Positions 10,460 to 18,071 are shown, numbered from the stretch's first letter. The stretch: DNA of 64,000 nt from Enterobacter sp. C2 (GCF_019880405.1 NZ_CP082269.1:3906001-3970000), one strand, 5' to 3'. The notes: a model not told the origin generated them from the letters alone. Numbers and translations are program-made.

Positions 10460-10475
10460 TACAAGAATCGTGCCA
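10460..10475 (-). promoter_or_regulatory. Sigma-54 promoter of pspG
   Basis: On the minus strand the site reads TGGCACGATTCTTGTA: a perfect -24 TGGCACG box, 4 bases, then TTGTA at -12. It is directly upstream of pspG. Known PspF regulation of pspG fits; PspF enhancer sites were not resolved. Confidence 0.88.
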
Positions 10476-10494
10476 GAATGTAATTTATTGATAA

Positions 10495-10529
10495 TAAAGC
10501 AAAACGCCCCGCAGAGTGCTGCGAGGCGT
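10495..10529 (-). terminator. Terminator of dusA
   Basis: An 11-bp stem with one mismatch (ACGCCTCGCAG pairing with CTGCGGGGCGT on the minus strand) and a 4-base loop is followed by TTTTGCTTT. It lies between dusA and the pspG promoter. Confidence 0.82.
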
Positions 10530-10558
10530 GGTGAATTTAGCTAACTTTTAGCGAATTT

Positions 10559-11557
10559 TTAACGCTTATCTGCGACCAGCTTTAGCGCCTGCTCCAGCAC
10601 GTTAATATCTGCCCCTGCTTTATGCGCGTTTTCACTCAGGTAGCGACGCCACTGGCGCGCCCCTGGAACGCCCTGGAAAAGCCCCAGCATATGGCGAGTA
10701 ATATGCCCGAGATAGGCCCCGCTGCTCAGCTCACGCTCGATATACGGATACATGGCCCGCACCACCGCAACCGGATCGGCATCATCACGCGCTACGCCAA
10801 AAATCTCACGGTCAACCGCAGCCAGGATGCCTGGGTTTTGATACGCCTCACGCCCGACCATCACCCCATCCATATGCTCAAGGTGCGCCTTCGCCTCTTC
10901 CAGCGATTTAATACCGCCGTTGATGGACATGGTCAGGTGGGGGAAATCGCGCTTAAGCTGATAGACACGCGGGTAATCCAGGGGCGGGATCTCGCGGTTC
11001 TCTTTGGGACTGAGCCCAGAGAGCCAGGCCTTACGGGCATGGATAATAAACGTCTCACACTCGCCCCTGCCGGAAACGGTATCAATAAAGCTACAAAGGA
11101 ACTCGTAGCTGTCCTGATCGTCAATGCCGATGCGGGTCTTCACCGTCACCGGAATAGAGACTACGTCGCGCATGGCTTTGATGCAGTCGGCTACCAGCTG
11201 CGCATTGCCCATCAGGCAGGCCCCGAACATGCCGTTCTGCACGCGATCGGACGGACAGCCAACGTTGAGGTTGATCTCATCGTAGCCGCGGGCTTCGGCC
11301 AGTTTCGCACAGTGGGCCAGCTGCGCCGGATCGCTGCCGCCCAGCTGAAGCGCCACGGGATGCTCTTCGTCGCTGTAGGCCAGGTAGTCGCCTTTGCCGT
11401 GAATAATCGCCCCGGTAGTCACCATCTCGGTGTAGAGCAGCGTCTCCCGCGACAGCAGACGCAAAAAATAGCGGCAGTGTCGGTCTGTCCAGTCGAGCAT
11501 GGGCGCGATGGAGAAGCGGTGGGCGGCGAAGGCGGTAGCGGGCGTGACTGGCGGCAT
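10559..11557 (-). CDS. dusA: tRNA-dihydrouridine(20/20a) synthase (DusA)
   Basis: DusA is an FMN-dependent enzyme that reduces uridines 20 and 20a in the tRNA D-loop. The 332-residue product matches E. coli DusA from the [10 protein letters not shown] motif on. The catalytic cysteine is in [12 protein letters not shown], and the FMN-binding segment SINGGIKS is clear. I chose the ATG giving [11 protein letters not shown] longer GTG frame begins at 11626, but it would include the apparent -10 element and start inside the 17-bp repeat. The 5' side of dusA is a recognised integration site for islands and prophages, and here it borders a small island. Confidence 0.95.
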   Translation of the reverse strand: MPPVTPATAFAAHRFSIAPMLDWTDRHCRYFLRLLSRETLLYTEMVTTGAIIHGKGDYLAYSDEEHPVALQLGGSDPAQLAHCAKLAEARGYDEINLNVGCPSDRVQNGMFGACLMGNAQLVADCIKAMRDVVSIPVTVKTRIGIDDQDSYEFLCSFIDTVSGRGECETFIIHARKAWLSGLSPKENREIPPLDYPRVYQLKRDFPHLTMSINGGIKSLEEAKAHLEHMDGVMVGREAYQNPGILAAVDREIFGVARDDADPVAVVRAMYPYIERELSSGAYLGHITRHMLGLFQGVPGARQWRRYLSENAHKAGADINVLEQALKLVADKR

Positions 11558-11594
11558 AGCGTACGTTTTTTCATCAAAATGGAAAAGGGGCGCT

Positions 11595-11622
11595 ACTATA
11601 GCATACTCATTTCGCCTGAACA
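11595..11622 (-). promoter_or_regulatory. Putative sigma-70 promoter of dusA
   Basis: On the minus strand TGTTCA (11617-11622) and TATAGT (11595-11600) are separated by 16 bases, 38 bp before the chosen dusA start. The -35 hexamer is the last six bases of the 17-bp direct repeat bordering the island. This is by inspection only. Confidence 0.5.
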
Positions 11623-11633
11623 GCACGCCGGAG
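11617..11633. repeat. 17-bp direct repeat, dusA-side copy
   Basis: TGAACAGCACGCCGGAG occurs here and again, identical and in the same orientation, at 14086-14102. The pair brackets the AT-rich accessory segment, which is the pattern of an attachment-site or target duplication. Confidence 0.75.
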
Positions 11634-11763
11634 AAGCTGGATGGAACTGTGCTTTTTGTGTAAAGCTATAGTAACACTCATATTTGTCGCACTTTTTGAT
11701 ACGAATTGAACAGCTATGCATGGCAATAATCGCTGACGTTTAAAAACGAAGGAGAAAGGAGTC

Positions 11764-12774
11764 ATGGCACATAACATAGCCCCCGGATATTGTGTAGTAC
11801 AAAGGCCTGGAACACTTGCTTATCAGGCACAAGAATTGTTCAGAGATACTCGCTCCTCTGCTGTTAGTCTGTTTATGAAACTCAATGCGGACACGCAGTG
11901 GCTCATTCCGGGTCAAATCCTGATAGTCGTCGATCCTAATACCCGTGCGCCACTCACTACACACATGCTAACAACGTTAAGGCAAGCAAAGAATAAAACC
12001 AATCAAGCCTTCATTGGCGTAAGTTCTGAAGACGCCAGTTTTATGCAAAAAAACTATGGAACGATTGCCGCATTAACGAATGCTGGGGATAAAATATTTG
12101 GTACTTCCGGCGACGCAGGTGAAAAATATTTTAGCGCTATCGAAAAAACGCTAAAAAAAATTGAAGCTAGCTATCAGAATCAGTTTCTTACCCAAGGAAC
12201 ACTTATCGGCCAGCAGTTTTTTATTGAGCGAAACCAGCTACTCAGTCAATTAAAGGAGCTGGTCAACAAACCACTGTTAAGAGCAATTGCCCGTAATACT
12301 ATTAAGTTCGAGCAGTATGAAGATATGAAACGTGCATTGAATTTGTCCAGCCGATCAATTGTGCATGAGTGGGCAACCGTGGGCATCGGAGCTATTCCAG
12401 GCTATTCCTACTATGTTGGTAATGCTGCAAGGGCGGCGCGTTTTCTCAAGATTGGGGGTTACATTGGGGTAGGTTTCTCCTTTGCGGGGGCGACAAATAA
12501 AGTTGTTGATGTTTGTACTACTGGGCGCGAAGATGACTGCGGTAGAGCTGCTTTCAAAAGTTACTCAAAGTTCGTGTCATCCACTATCCTGGGAGCTGGT
12601 GGAGGAGCGGTAGGAGCCTCAGTTGGAAGCGCGGTTTGCGTTGGACTAGGTATCATTACAGCCCCTGCGGCAGGGATGGGAGGATTGGCATGTGCCGTCG
12701 TTGGCTCTGTAGCGGGGGGGATGATTGGAAGCTCTGCAGGCGAATCGGTAATTGACTATTTCCTTAAGGATTAA
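11764..12774 (+). CDS. Unrecognised protein with LysM-like N-terminus and glycine-rich hydrophobic C-terminus; possible membrane-active toxin
   Basis: I do not recognise this 336-residue protein. Residues 8-58 resemble a LysM module, ending in IPGQILIVVDP. Residues 60-200 look helical and charged. From about 203 it becomes hydrophobic and glycine/alanine-rich, with a segment around GGYIGVGFSFAG. A short cysteine-bearing loop (VCTTGREDDC) is followed by a long small-residue hydrophobic stretch (about 271-325) resembling the glycine-zipper regions of pore-forming toxins. There is no signal peptide. The ATG has a strong GGAG ribosome site. The next gene, a small multi-pass membrane protein, begins 4 bases after its stop, the usual toxin-then-immunity layout. 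The toxin role is inferred, not shown. Confidence 0.6.
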   Translation: MAHNIAPGYCVVQRPGTLAYQAQELFRDTRSSAVSLFMKLNADTQWLIPGQILIVVDPNTRAPLTTHMLTTLRQAKNKTNQAFIGVSSEDASFMQKNYGTIAALTNAGDKIFGTSGDAGEKYFSAIEKTLKKIEASYQNQFLTQGTLIGQQFFIERNQLLSQLKELVNKPLLRAIARNTIKFEQYEDMKRALNLSSRSIVHEWATVGIGAIPGYSYYVGNAARAARFLKIGGYIGVGFSFAGATNKVVDVCTTGREDDCGRAAFKSYSKFVSSTILGAGGGAVGASVGSAVCVGLGIITAPAAGMGGLACAVVGSVAGGMIGSSAGESVIDYFLKD

Positions 12775-12778
12775 GCGT

Positions 12779-13192
12779 ATGTCTCTTTGGTTTTCTTATT
12801 TGGGATTAGCTGCCGTATGGGTAGCTTTTTTTTTCTTTGCTTTTCTCTTCTTCTTTTTTGGTGCAAACAAAAAAAAGTATAACCGGCTCATTGAGCTATA
12901 CCATGATCGTGGCCTCTCGTTTTATGCCCCCTATCATTTCCACTCTTTAATGGGTTTTTTCGGCTCTTTTACGCTTGTTTATTACTTTCTCTGTCTTTTG
13001 AAAAAGAAAGCCCCCCTTTTCATGTGGAATGATAATAAAGAAGTATACAATTTCTTTGATAGCATCCCAGGCGATCTCTATAGCTGGATGCATTGGTATT
13101 ACAGAATTACACTTCTTTGTATGTGCTCGTGCGCTTTCGTTTTTTTAATGGCCTTGGCAAAATTCGTGGCTGAACATTTCTTTAGTCCATAA
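12779..13192 (+). CDS. Unrecognised small membrane protein, possible immunity protein
   Basis: This 137-residue protein has about three membrane segments: residues 5-28 (extremely Phe-rich), 55-78 and 108-135. A basic KKKY patch follows the first and a KKK patch follows the second. I do not recognise the family. The ATG lies 4 bases after the upstream stop codon with an AAGGA site inside the end of the upstream gene, so the two are co-transcribed and probably translationally coupled. A membrane partner is what one expects to protect against a membrane-active toxin. The gene is markedly AT-rich compared with its core-genome neighbours. Confidence 0.65.
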   Translation: MSLWFSYLGLAAVWVAFFFFAFLFFFFGANKKKYNRLIELYHDRGLSFYAPYHFHSLMGFFGSFTLVYYFLCLLKKKAPLFMWNDNKEVYNFFDSIPGDLYSWMHWYYRITLLCMCSCAFVFLMALAKFVAEHFFSP

Positions 13193-13253
13193 AAGATACG
13201 CTTTAGCTGACAGGCACTATTGAATAAAAGCTTTAATAATAAATTAATCAAAA

Positions 13254-13277
13254 TGATGCACCCGAACAGGTGCATCA
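13254..13277 (-). terminator. Terminator of the higBA-like operon
   Basis: A perfect 9-bp stem TGATGCACC/GGTGCATCA with a 6-base loop lies just past the antitoxin stop codon. On the minus strand it is followed by TTTTGATTAATTT. It may also slow transcription arriving from the plus-strand pair. Confidence 0.75.
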
Positions 13278-13282
13278 CAGCA

Positions 13283-13579
13283 TTAAATAGCTTTAAGCTG
13301 ATTGATAATAAAAGGATTAATCTGCAATAACAGCAGCAACTTTCGCGGCGCGCCGGTCGGCTGACGCCGTTTTGTTTCCCAACTTTTTACAAGATCGTAG
13401 CTGACGCCAACGGCCACTGCAAAATCCTGCTGTTTTAGCCCGGTCGCTTCGCGGATAGCTTTAACGTCGATCGGACTAAACGTATGAACATGCTGGGGCT
13501 CTGGCGTTAGTTCACCTTTTTCAATTTTTATCATTTCTTCTGCACTGGCCAGCAGATCGGCAAACAACTCGTCTTTCAT
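13283..13579 (-). CDS. HigA2/NadS-like helix-turn-helix antitoxin
   Basis: This 98-residue protein has an N-terminal toxin-binding segment of the type DELFADLLASAEEMIKIEKGE and a C-terminal XRE helix-turn-helix (about 45-95: AIREATGLKQQDFAVAVGVSYDLVKSWE). The layout matches HigA-2/NadS antitoxins, which bind their toxin and repress their own promoter. It is the second gene of the operon, with GAGG 7 bases before the ATG. About 75 bases separate it from the toxin gene, longer than usual for such pairs. Confidence 0.85.
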   Translation of the reverse strand: MKDELFADLLASAEEMIKIEKGELTPEPQHVHTFSPIDVKAIREATGLKQQDFAVAVGVSYDLVKSWETKRRQPTGAPRKLLLLLQINPFIINQLKAI

Positions 13580-13654
13580 CTGTACCTCATCGCCCTTGTT
13601 GACGCCGAATCAGGCCTGTTACTTTGCCCATATGGGAGTTACAGAACCTCAGCG

Positions 13655-13972
13655 TTACACCAGCATATTGCATAACTGCTTCAGCACTTTCTTTTGTTCT
13701 TCCGTTAAATCATTCTGCTCATTTTTAGGATATACCAGAGCCAGATAGATTCGTCCTTTACTCGTTATATGGTAATAAATTACCCGCACACCACCGCGCT
13801 TCCCTATGCCTGGACGGCTCCAACGAATTTTCCGAAATCCTCCGGTGCCCGAAATAGTGTCTCCGGCTTCAGGATTTTCAATTAACACCTCCTGAAACGC
13901 TCGGAACTCATCATCCGGCATAAGTGCATGACGCCGCTTACTAAAACCATGTAGTTCAATAAAAGTGTACAT
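13655..13972 (-). CDS. HigB2-like (RelE superfamily) mRNA interferase toxin
   Basis: The 105-residue protein resembles the HigB-2 branch of RelE toxins, which cleave mRNA at the ribosome. Typical blocks are the GTGGFRKIRWSRPGIGKRGG segment, the strand VRVIYYH and the end LVYPKNEQNDLTEEQKK. I chose the second ATG (MYTFIELHG) because an AGGG site lies properly before it; an alternative start is 5 codons upstream. The gene precedes its antitoxin, the reversed order typical of hig loci. Nothing suggests inactivation. Confidence 0.85.
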   Translation of the reverse strand: MYTFIELHGFSKRRHALMPDDEFRAFQEVLIENPEAGDTISGTGGFRKIRWSRPGIGKRGGVRVIYYHITSKGRIYLALVYPKNEQNDLTEEQKKVLKQLCNMLV

Positions 13973-14013
13973 CTCGTTCCCTGACATGCTCGCGACTTTT
14001 AAGTCATTTTATG

Positions 14014-14056
14014 TGTACTCAGTACATATAACAAGCGATTTAATGTACTCAGTACA
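14014..14056. promoter_or_regulatory. Double palindromic operator of the higBA-like operon
   Basis: Two identical 13-bp palindromes TGTACTCAGTACA lie at 14014-14026 and 14044-14056. Their centres are 30 bp apart, close to three helical turns. They lie 42 bp upstream of the toxin start and are the obvious binding sites for the antitoxin or toxin-antitoxin complex. Confidence 0.8.
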
Positions 14057-14085
14057 TCTTAAGATACGTCAGGAGAGAAGTAATT

Positions 14086-14102
14086 TGAACAGCACGCCGG
14101 AG
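14086..14102. repeat. 17-bp direct repeat, traF-side copy
   Basis: Identical copy of the repeat at 11617-11633. Its last seven bases form part of the hairpin at 14096-14118. Confidence 0.75.
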
Positions 14103-14118
14103 GCATTGCGCCTCCGGC
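14096..14118 (-). terminator. Hairpin after the TraF-like gene
   Basis: A perfect 9-bp GC-rich stem GCCGGAGGC/GCCTCCGGC with a 5-base loop lies 11 bases past the stop codon. No clear T tract follows on the minus strand, so it may be a weak terminator or an mRNA-end stabiliser. Confidence 0.5.
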
Positions 14119-14128
14119 GGATAGATCA

Positions 14129-15445
14129 TTAGAACGTCAGGCTGAGCTGCGCACCTGCGCCCCAGGTTTCATCTTCACCGTACAAGCCCATCAGGTCGAC
14201 GTGAACGCGGTTAAACGGTGCAAAGCCGATACCGGCGGTGGCGACGTTGCTGTCGTCCCCTTTCACATCGGCACGGTAGCCCGCACGCACCGCCAGCCAG
14301 TCAAGCGGACGCACTTCAGCACCCACGCCAACATACTGGGAAGCCTCTTCGCTCTTAAAGCCTTTGGTCTCGGTCACATCGCCATCGGCGCTGAGGGTCA
14401 CCAGATCCGTGTGCCAGGCCAGGCCTGCGGTCACCACCGGGCTGATCTGGTAGGTATCTTTGTAGTTGCGTACTTCCCCGGTGCGGCCATTGCGGATCTG
14501 GATATCTTTGGTATCGATATCACGGGAGATCAGGTTCTGCCCGCTCAGGCCTACGGTCCAGTTATCACCAAAGTCCGCGGCAATACCGGCATCAACGTTG
14601 AAGCCGGTATCGTCGTTACGATAGCGGCTGCTGTTGAAGTCGCTGCTGTCGTAGTCGTAGATAGAGGTGGTGTAGTTAAACAGCCAGGTTTTTTGCAGCT
14701 TCGGCGTCACACCGATAGAGACCGGCACATCACCAAACTGGAACTGACGCGCCACGGCCACGCCGTAATCGGAGACGATAGCCGCTCGCCCAGATGCAGT
14801 AGAGTTCAGGTTACGAGTGATCTCATCCGAGCCGGCAGGAGAGAGCGCAGCGTTCACCGCCACGCCTGCCGCAACCAGGTCGCTGTTTTGAATATTGCGC
14901 AGGTAGTTAATATCCTGCTGGTCGATGGCGGAACTCACGCGCGCATGCGCATAGGCTTTGGTTACGAATGCAAAGGAGAGAACGTCGTTGGGGATGCTAA
15001 CGGCAATGCCCGCAGCGGCATTAGCGTGCGCCGTTTTACCTTTCAGGAAATCCAGCTCGTCGGCGAGATCGCGTGCTGCTCCCTGGAACTGATCGATAGT
15101 GCCCAGCGGATTCGCAATAATCTGCGCCGTGGTCAGGTTATCAATGACGTCATCGTAATAGTCAACTTTGTCGTTGATATCATCGATTTCGTCCTGCAAA
15201 TTATCTTTATCTGTAATTTGTGCCTGGACGCTCGGCAGGATGACAGTCACATTATCATCCGGTTTGGCCTTCGCCAGCAGTGCCGGGTTAATCAGTACGC
15301 CACTGCCGTAGCTGGCAGATGCGACACCGGTTCCGCCCATTGCATCACTACGCGCTTCTGCCCATGTGTTCGCAGCCCCTGCCTGAGTGACTACCCCAAA
15401 AGAGACCGCAAGCGTTACCACCGAAAGCTTAAAAATTTTTTTCAC
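14129..15445 (-). CDS. TraF-like outer-membrane protein (conjugal transfer TraF-like family)
   Basis: This 438-residue protein has a signal peptide (KKIFKLSVVTLAVS..., cleavage after TQAGAANT or nearby), the motif ARSDAMGGTGVA and INPALLAK typical of FadL/TraF-like barrels, a short coiled region (about 60-100), and a C-terminal half of alternating strands ending in LSLTF with a terminal Phe, the signature of outer-membrane beta-barrels. Chromosomal proteins like this are often annotated TraF, but no conjugation genes are near and that role is doubtful. I chose the GTG at 15443-15445 because AGGG lies just before it; the longer frame starts with TTG. Confidence 0.75.
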   Translation of the reverse strand: MKKIFKLSVVTLAVSFGVVTQAGAANTWAEARSDAMGGTGVASASYGSGVLINPALLAKAKPDDNVTVILPSVQAQITDKDNLQDEIDDINDKVDYYDDVIDNLTTAQIIANPLGTIDQFQGAARDLADELDFLKGKTAHANAAAGIAVSIPNDVLSFAFVTKAYAHARVSSAIDQQDINYLRNIQNSDLVAAGVAVNAALSPAGSDEITRNLNSTASGRAAIVSDYGVAVARQFQFGDVPVSIGVTPKLQKTWLFNYTTSIYDYDSSDFNSSRYRNDDTGFNVDAGIAADFGDNWTVGLSGQNLISRDIDTKDIQIRNGRTGEVRNYKDTYQISPVVTAGLAWHTDLVTLSADGDVTETKGFKSEEASQYVGVGAEVRPLDWLAVRAGYRADVKGDDSNVATAGIGFAPFNRVHVDLMGLYGEDETWGAGAQLSLTF

Positions 15446-15798
15446 AGTTTGCCCTGTCTTATTGATCAAAGGTCGATTTATGCCCTGCCAGTTATCGCCT
15501 GGCGAGAGGTGAACTATTGCTGTGAAAAGCGATGCTAAATGCAGCTAATTCGTTTTTTTACCTACATGAGGATATTTTTATTCGTAACAATCTGCGTCTT
15601 TTTATAAACACTCTTTACTTATAGAGGAGGAAATTCGATTGGGGAAGTTTTTCTACTATGGGCGTTGAAAATTTCAGGCAAAAGCCAGGGGTAAGAGCGT
15701 TCTTCGGGCGGAAGGATGGTGTGGATCTCGGCGTTTGCCATAGGATATGGTAAAGTAGCTGTTCAACGTTATTACATTACGTCACTCGAGGATGCCCA
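15446..15798. other. Intergenic region between TraF-like gene and zur
   Basis: AT-rich divergent spacer of 353 bases that must hold both promoters. I see no gene, no repeat and no convincing Zur box. A short GAGGATG ribosome site precedes zur. Confidence 0.5.
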
Positions 15799-16314
15799 AT
15801 GGATAAGACCACTTCGCAGCAGATGCTGGCACATGCTGAAACGCTGTGCGCGCAGCGCAACGTGCGCCTGACCCCGCAGCGCCTTGAGGTTCTACGCCTG
15901 ATGAGCCTGCAACAAGGTGCGATCAGTGCCTACGACTTACTTGATCTTTTGCGTGTCTCCGAGCCGCAGGCCAAGCCGCCAACGGTTTATCGCGCGCTCG
16001 ACTTCCTGCTGGAGCAGGGATTTGTGCATAAGGTTGAGTCGACAAACAGCTACGTGCTGTGTCACCTCTTCGACCAGCCTACGCATACGTCGGCGATGTT
16101 CATTTGCGATCGCTGTGGCGTAGTAAAAGAGGAAGCAGCTGAGGGCGTGGAAGATATCATGCATGCGCTGGCGGCAAAGATGGGCTTTGCGCTACGACAT
16201 AACGTTATTGAGGCGCACGGGCTTTGTGCAGCGTGTTCAGAAGTGGAAGCCTGCCGTCATCATGGCCAATGTCAGCACGATCACAGCATCTTAGTGAAGA
16301 AAAAACCGCGTTAA
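15799..16314 (+). CDS. zur: Zinc uptake regulator Zur (Fur family)
   Basis: Zur represses zinc uptake genes (znuABC and others) when zinc is sufficient. The 171-residue protein equals E. coli Zur in length. The winged helix is at about 25-85 (RNVRLTPQRLEVLRLM, KPPTVYRALDFLLEQGFV). The metal-binding part contains CHLFDQPTHTS, the CDRC pair near 103-106, and CAAC near 143-146, which form the structural zinc site. E. coli has a cysteine in KEECAEG where this protein has alanine. The tail is rich in histidine and cysteine (CRHHGQCQHDH). Confidence 0.97.
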   Translation: MDKTTSQQMLAHAETLCAQRNVRLTPQRLEVLRLMSLQQGAISAYDLLDLLRVSEPQAKPPTVYRALDFLLEQGFVHKVESTNSYVLCHLFDQPTHTSAMFICDRCGVVKEEAAEGVEDIMHALAAKMGFALRHNVIEAHGLCAACSEVEACRHHGQCQHDHSILVKKKPR

Positions 16315-16390
16315 GCGAAGAGCAGGGTAAGAAGAGTCGGTACATCCTTGTACCGTCGGGCAGGGCAGTCAAGCTGTCAATCTAGCGTGA

Positions 16391-16600
16391 TTACCAGCGA
16401 TACTCGTTACGAGTTTCCCATTCGCCGACTTCTTTCTCGGCCTGATCTTTCTGATAACCGTAACGTTCTTGAATTTTACCGACCAGCTGGTCGCGTTTAC
16501 CTTCAATAACGGTCATATCATCGTCCGTTAATTTGCCCCATTGCTCTTTCGCTTTACCTTTGAACTGTTTCCAGTTACCGCCGACTTCGTCTTTATTCAT
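16391..16600 (-). CDS. yjbJ: CsbD-family stress protein YjbJ
   Basis: The 69-residue hydrophilic protein is nearly identical to E. coli YjbJ, a CsbD-like protein that is abundant in stationary phase and stress. Typical motifs are NWKQFKGKAKEQWGKLTDDD and GKIQERYGYQKDQAEKE. Molecular function is unknown. It lies directly downstream of lexA on the same strand, because dinF, which separates them in E. coli, is absent here. Confidence 0.96.
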   Translation of the reverse strand: MNKDEVGGNWKQFKGKAKEQWGKLTDDDMTVIEGKRDQLVGKIQERYGYQKDQAEKEVGEWETRNEYRW

Positions 16601-16856
16601 AATGGTATCCTCATCATCGTTCGGTGTTGAATAGCAATATTCGTTGGTCCTTCGTTACGTTCGTTATCTGCTGAACGTGATAATAATTGTAGCTAAGGAT
16701 TTTCTAAGGCGGGATTTATTCGGAATATTTAACCATTCAGAGGTCAACAAACAACAGGAAGAGAGGGCAAAAAAAGAGGGAGCAAATGCAGCAACAAAAA
16801 AATAGATTAAGCGCTGTGACAGAATAAAGCGAGCTGCCACAGGCACTTATAGGATA

Positions 16857-17465
16857 TCAGAGCCATTCGCCGTTGCGAATAACGCCGACCGCCAGCCCTT
16901 CAATACTGAAGTTCTGCTGACGCAGGTCAACAACGATAGGATCGAAGTCGCTGTTTTCAGGCAGTAGCTGTACGGTATTGCCCTGCTTTTTCAGCCGCTT
17001 TACCGTCACTTCATCATCGATACGCGCCACGATCACCTGACCGTTACGCGCTTCCTGAGTTTTATGCACTGCCAGCAGATCGCCATCCATGATGCCAATA
17101 TCTTTCATCGACATCCCGCTAACCCGCAGCAGGAAATCAGCGCTGGGCTTAAACAGGGAGGGATCGACCTGATAGTGGCCTTCAATGTGCTGCTGCGCCA
17201 GCAGCGGCTCACCGGCAGCGACGCGGCCAATCAACGGCAGCCCCTCTTCCTCTTCCTGCAGCAGTCGGATCCCGCGCGATGCGCCGGAAACAATCTCAAG
17301 AACCCCTTTACGCGCCAGCGCTTTCAGGTGTTCTTCCGCCGCGTTTGGCGAACGGAATCCCAAACGCTGCGCAATCTCAGCACGCGTCGGCGGCATGCCG
17401 GTCTGGCTGATGTGATCGCGAATGAGATCAAACACCTCTTGCTGCCTGGCTGTTAACGCTTTCAT
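16857..17465 (-). CDS. lexA: SOS repressor LexA
   Basis: LexA represses SOS genes and is cleaved when RecA is activated on single-stranded DNA. The 202-residue product is close to identical with E. coli LexA. The winged helix-turn-helix is at 1-70. The cleavage site Ala84-Gly85 is in GRVAAGEP, and the catalytic Ser119 (GMSMKD) and Lys156 (VTVKRLKK) are present. Two LexA boxes precede it, so autoregulation is conserved. Unlike E. coli, no dinF follows. Confidence 0.99.
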   Translation of the reverse strand: MKALTARQQEVFDLIRDHISQTGMPPTRAEIAQRLGFRSPNAAEEHLKALARKGVLEIVSGASRGIRLLQEEEEGLPLIGRVAAGEPLLAQQHIEGHYQVDPSLFKPSADFLLRVSGMSMKDIGIMDGDLLAVHKTQEARNGQVIVARIDDEVTVKRLKKQGNTVQLLPENSDFDPIVVDLRQQNFSIEGLAVGVIRNGEWL

Positions 17466-17473
17466 CCCGCCCC

Positions 17474-17510
17474 CTGGGTGTATATACAGTTATGCTGTGA
17501 GTATATACAG
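17474..17510 (-). promoter_or_regulatory. Two LexA boxes of lexA
   Basis: The boxes are at 17474-17489 and 17495-17510. On the minus strand they read CTGTATATACACCCAG and CTGTATATACTCACAG, identical to the two operators of E. coli lexA. They lie directly before the start codon. Confidence 0.95.
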
Positions 17511-17573
17511 CAAAAACTGTTTTTGAAACCAAATTTTGAGCAAAACCGCCGCACAAGCCCGATTTTGCGCACC

Positions 17574-17942
17574 TTAGCGGTAATGTGACCAGAGCAGCAT
17601 GCCCCAGGTTGCCAGCGCCAGCAGAATAGACATCAGCACCGCCGCTGAGCCCATGTCTTTGGCCCGGCCGGAAAGCTCATGAAAATCAGTGCCAATGCGG
17701 TCAACAACCGCTTCGATCGCGCTGTTTAGGATCTCCACTATCATTACCAGCACAACGGACCCAATGAGCAGCACGCGGGTAATAGCGTCTACGTCGAGCC
17801 AGCAGGCGATAACAATAGCGAGGATCACCGCCACGGCCTCCTGGCGGAAGGCGGCCTCATTGAGCCATGCCGCGCGGACGCCCTTCCATGAGTACCCTGC
17901 AGCTTTAATGATTCGGGTTAAACCAGTGGTATTATTGGCCAT
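17574..17942 (-). CDS. dgkA: Diacylglycerol kinase (DgkA)
   Basis: DgkA is a trimeric inner-membrane enzyme that phosphorylates diacylglycerol, recycling the product of membrane-derived oligosaccharide synthesis. The 122-residue protein matches E. coli in length. It has an amphipathic N-terminal helix and three membrane helices, and the catalytic segment EILNSAIEAVVDRIG carries the key Glu. ATG is at 17940-17942; a TTG codon directly upstream is not needed. It is divergent from plsB, another phospholipid gene. Confidence 0.97.
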   Translation of the reverse strand: MANNTTGLTRIIKAAGYSWKGVRAAWLNEAAFRQEAVAVILAIVIACWLDVDAITRVLLIGSVVLVMIVEILNSAIEAVVDRIGTDFHELSGRAKDMGSAAVLMSILLALATWGMLLWSHYR

Positions 17943-18071
17943 CAAAAGAACCTTTTTACGTAATTATCGTCAATGTCTATGCGAGCGTACCGAGGTACAA
18001 AAGATATTCTGCGCGCTTTCTGATATTCTTGCGGCGCAATGGCATTATTAACCAGAGGCTTCACATTGTTT

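Larger units (their letters stand above)
11617..14102. mobile_element. Small genomic island next to dusA (no integrase)
   Basis: The segment lies between two perfect 17-bp direct repeats, is visibly richer in A and T than its neighbours, and replaces the region where E. coli K-12 carries other genes. It holds a toxin/immunity-like gene pair on plus and a HigB2/HigA2-type operon on minus. No integrase, transposase or terminal inverted repeats are visible, so it is either a decayed integrative element or a cassette mobilised in trans. The boundary assignment rests on the repeats. Confidence 0.6.

Noticed and set aside
11617-14102. Insertion sequence or transposon
   Set aside because: No transposase and no terminal inverted repeats; direct repeats fit site-specific integration better.
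14201-15538. A 445-codon open frame antisense to the TraF-like gene
   Set aside because: The minus-strand gene has a signal peptide and barrel features; the plus-strand frame has none.
16664-16846. A 60-codon minus frame between yjbJ and lexA, considered as a dinF remnant
   Set aside because: Its translation shows no similarity to DinF, and it has no ribosome site.
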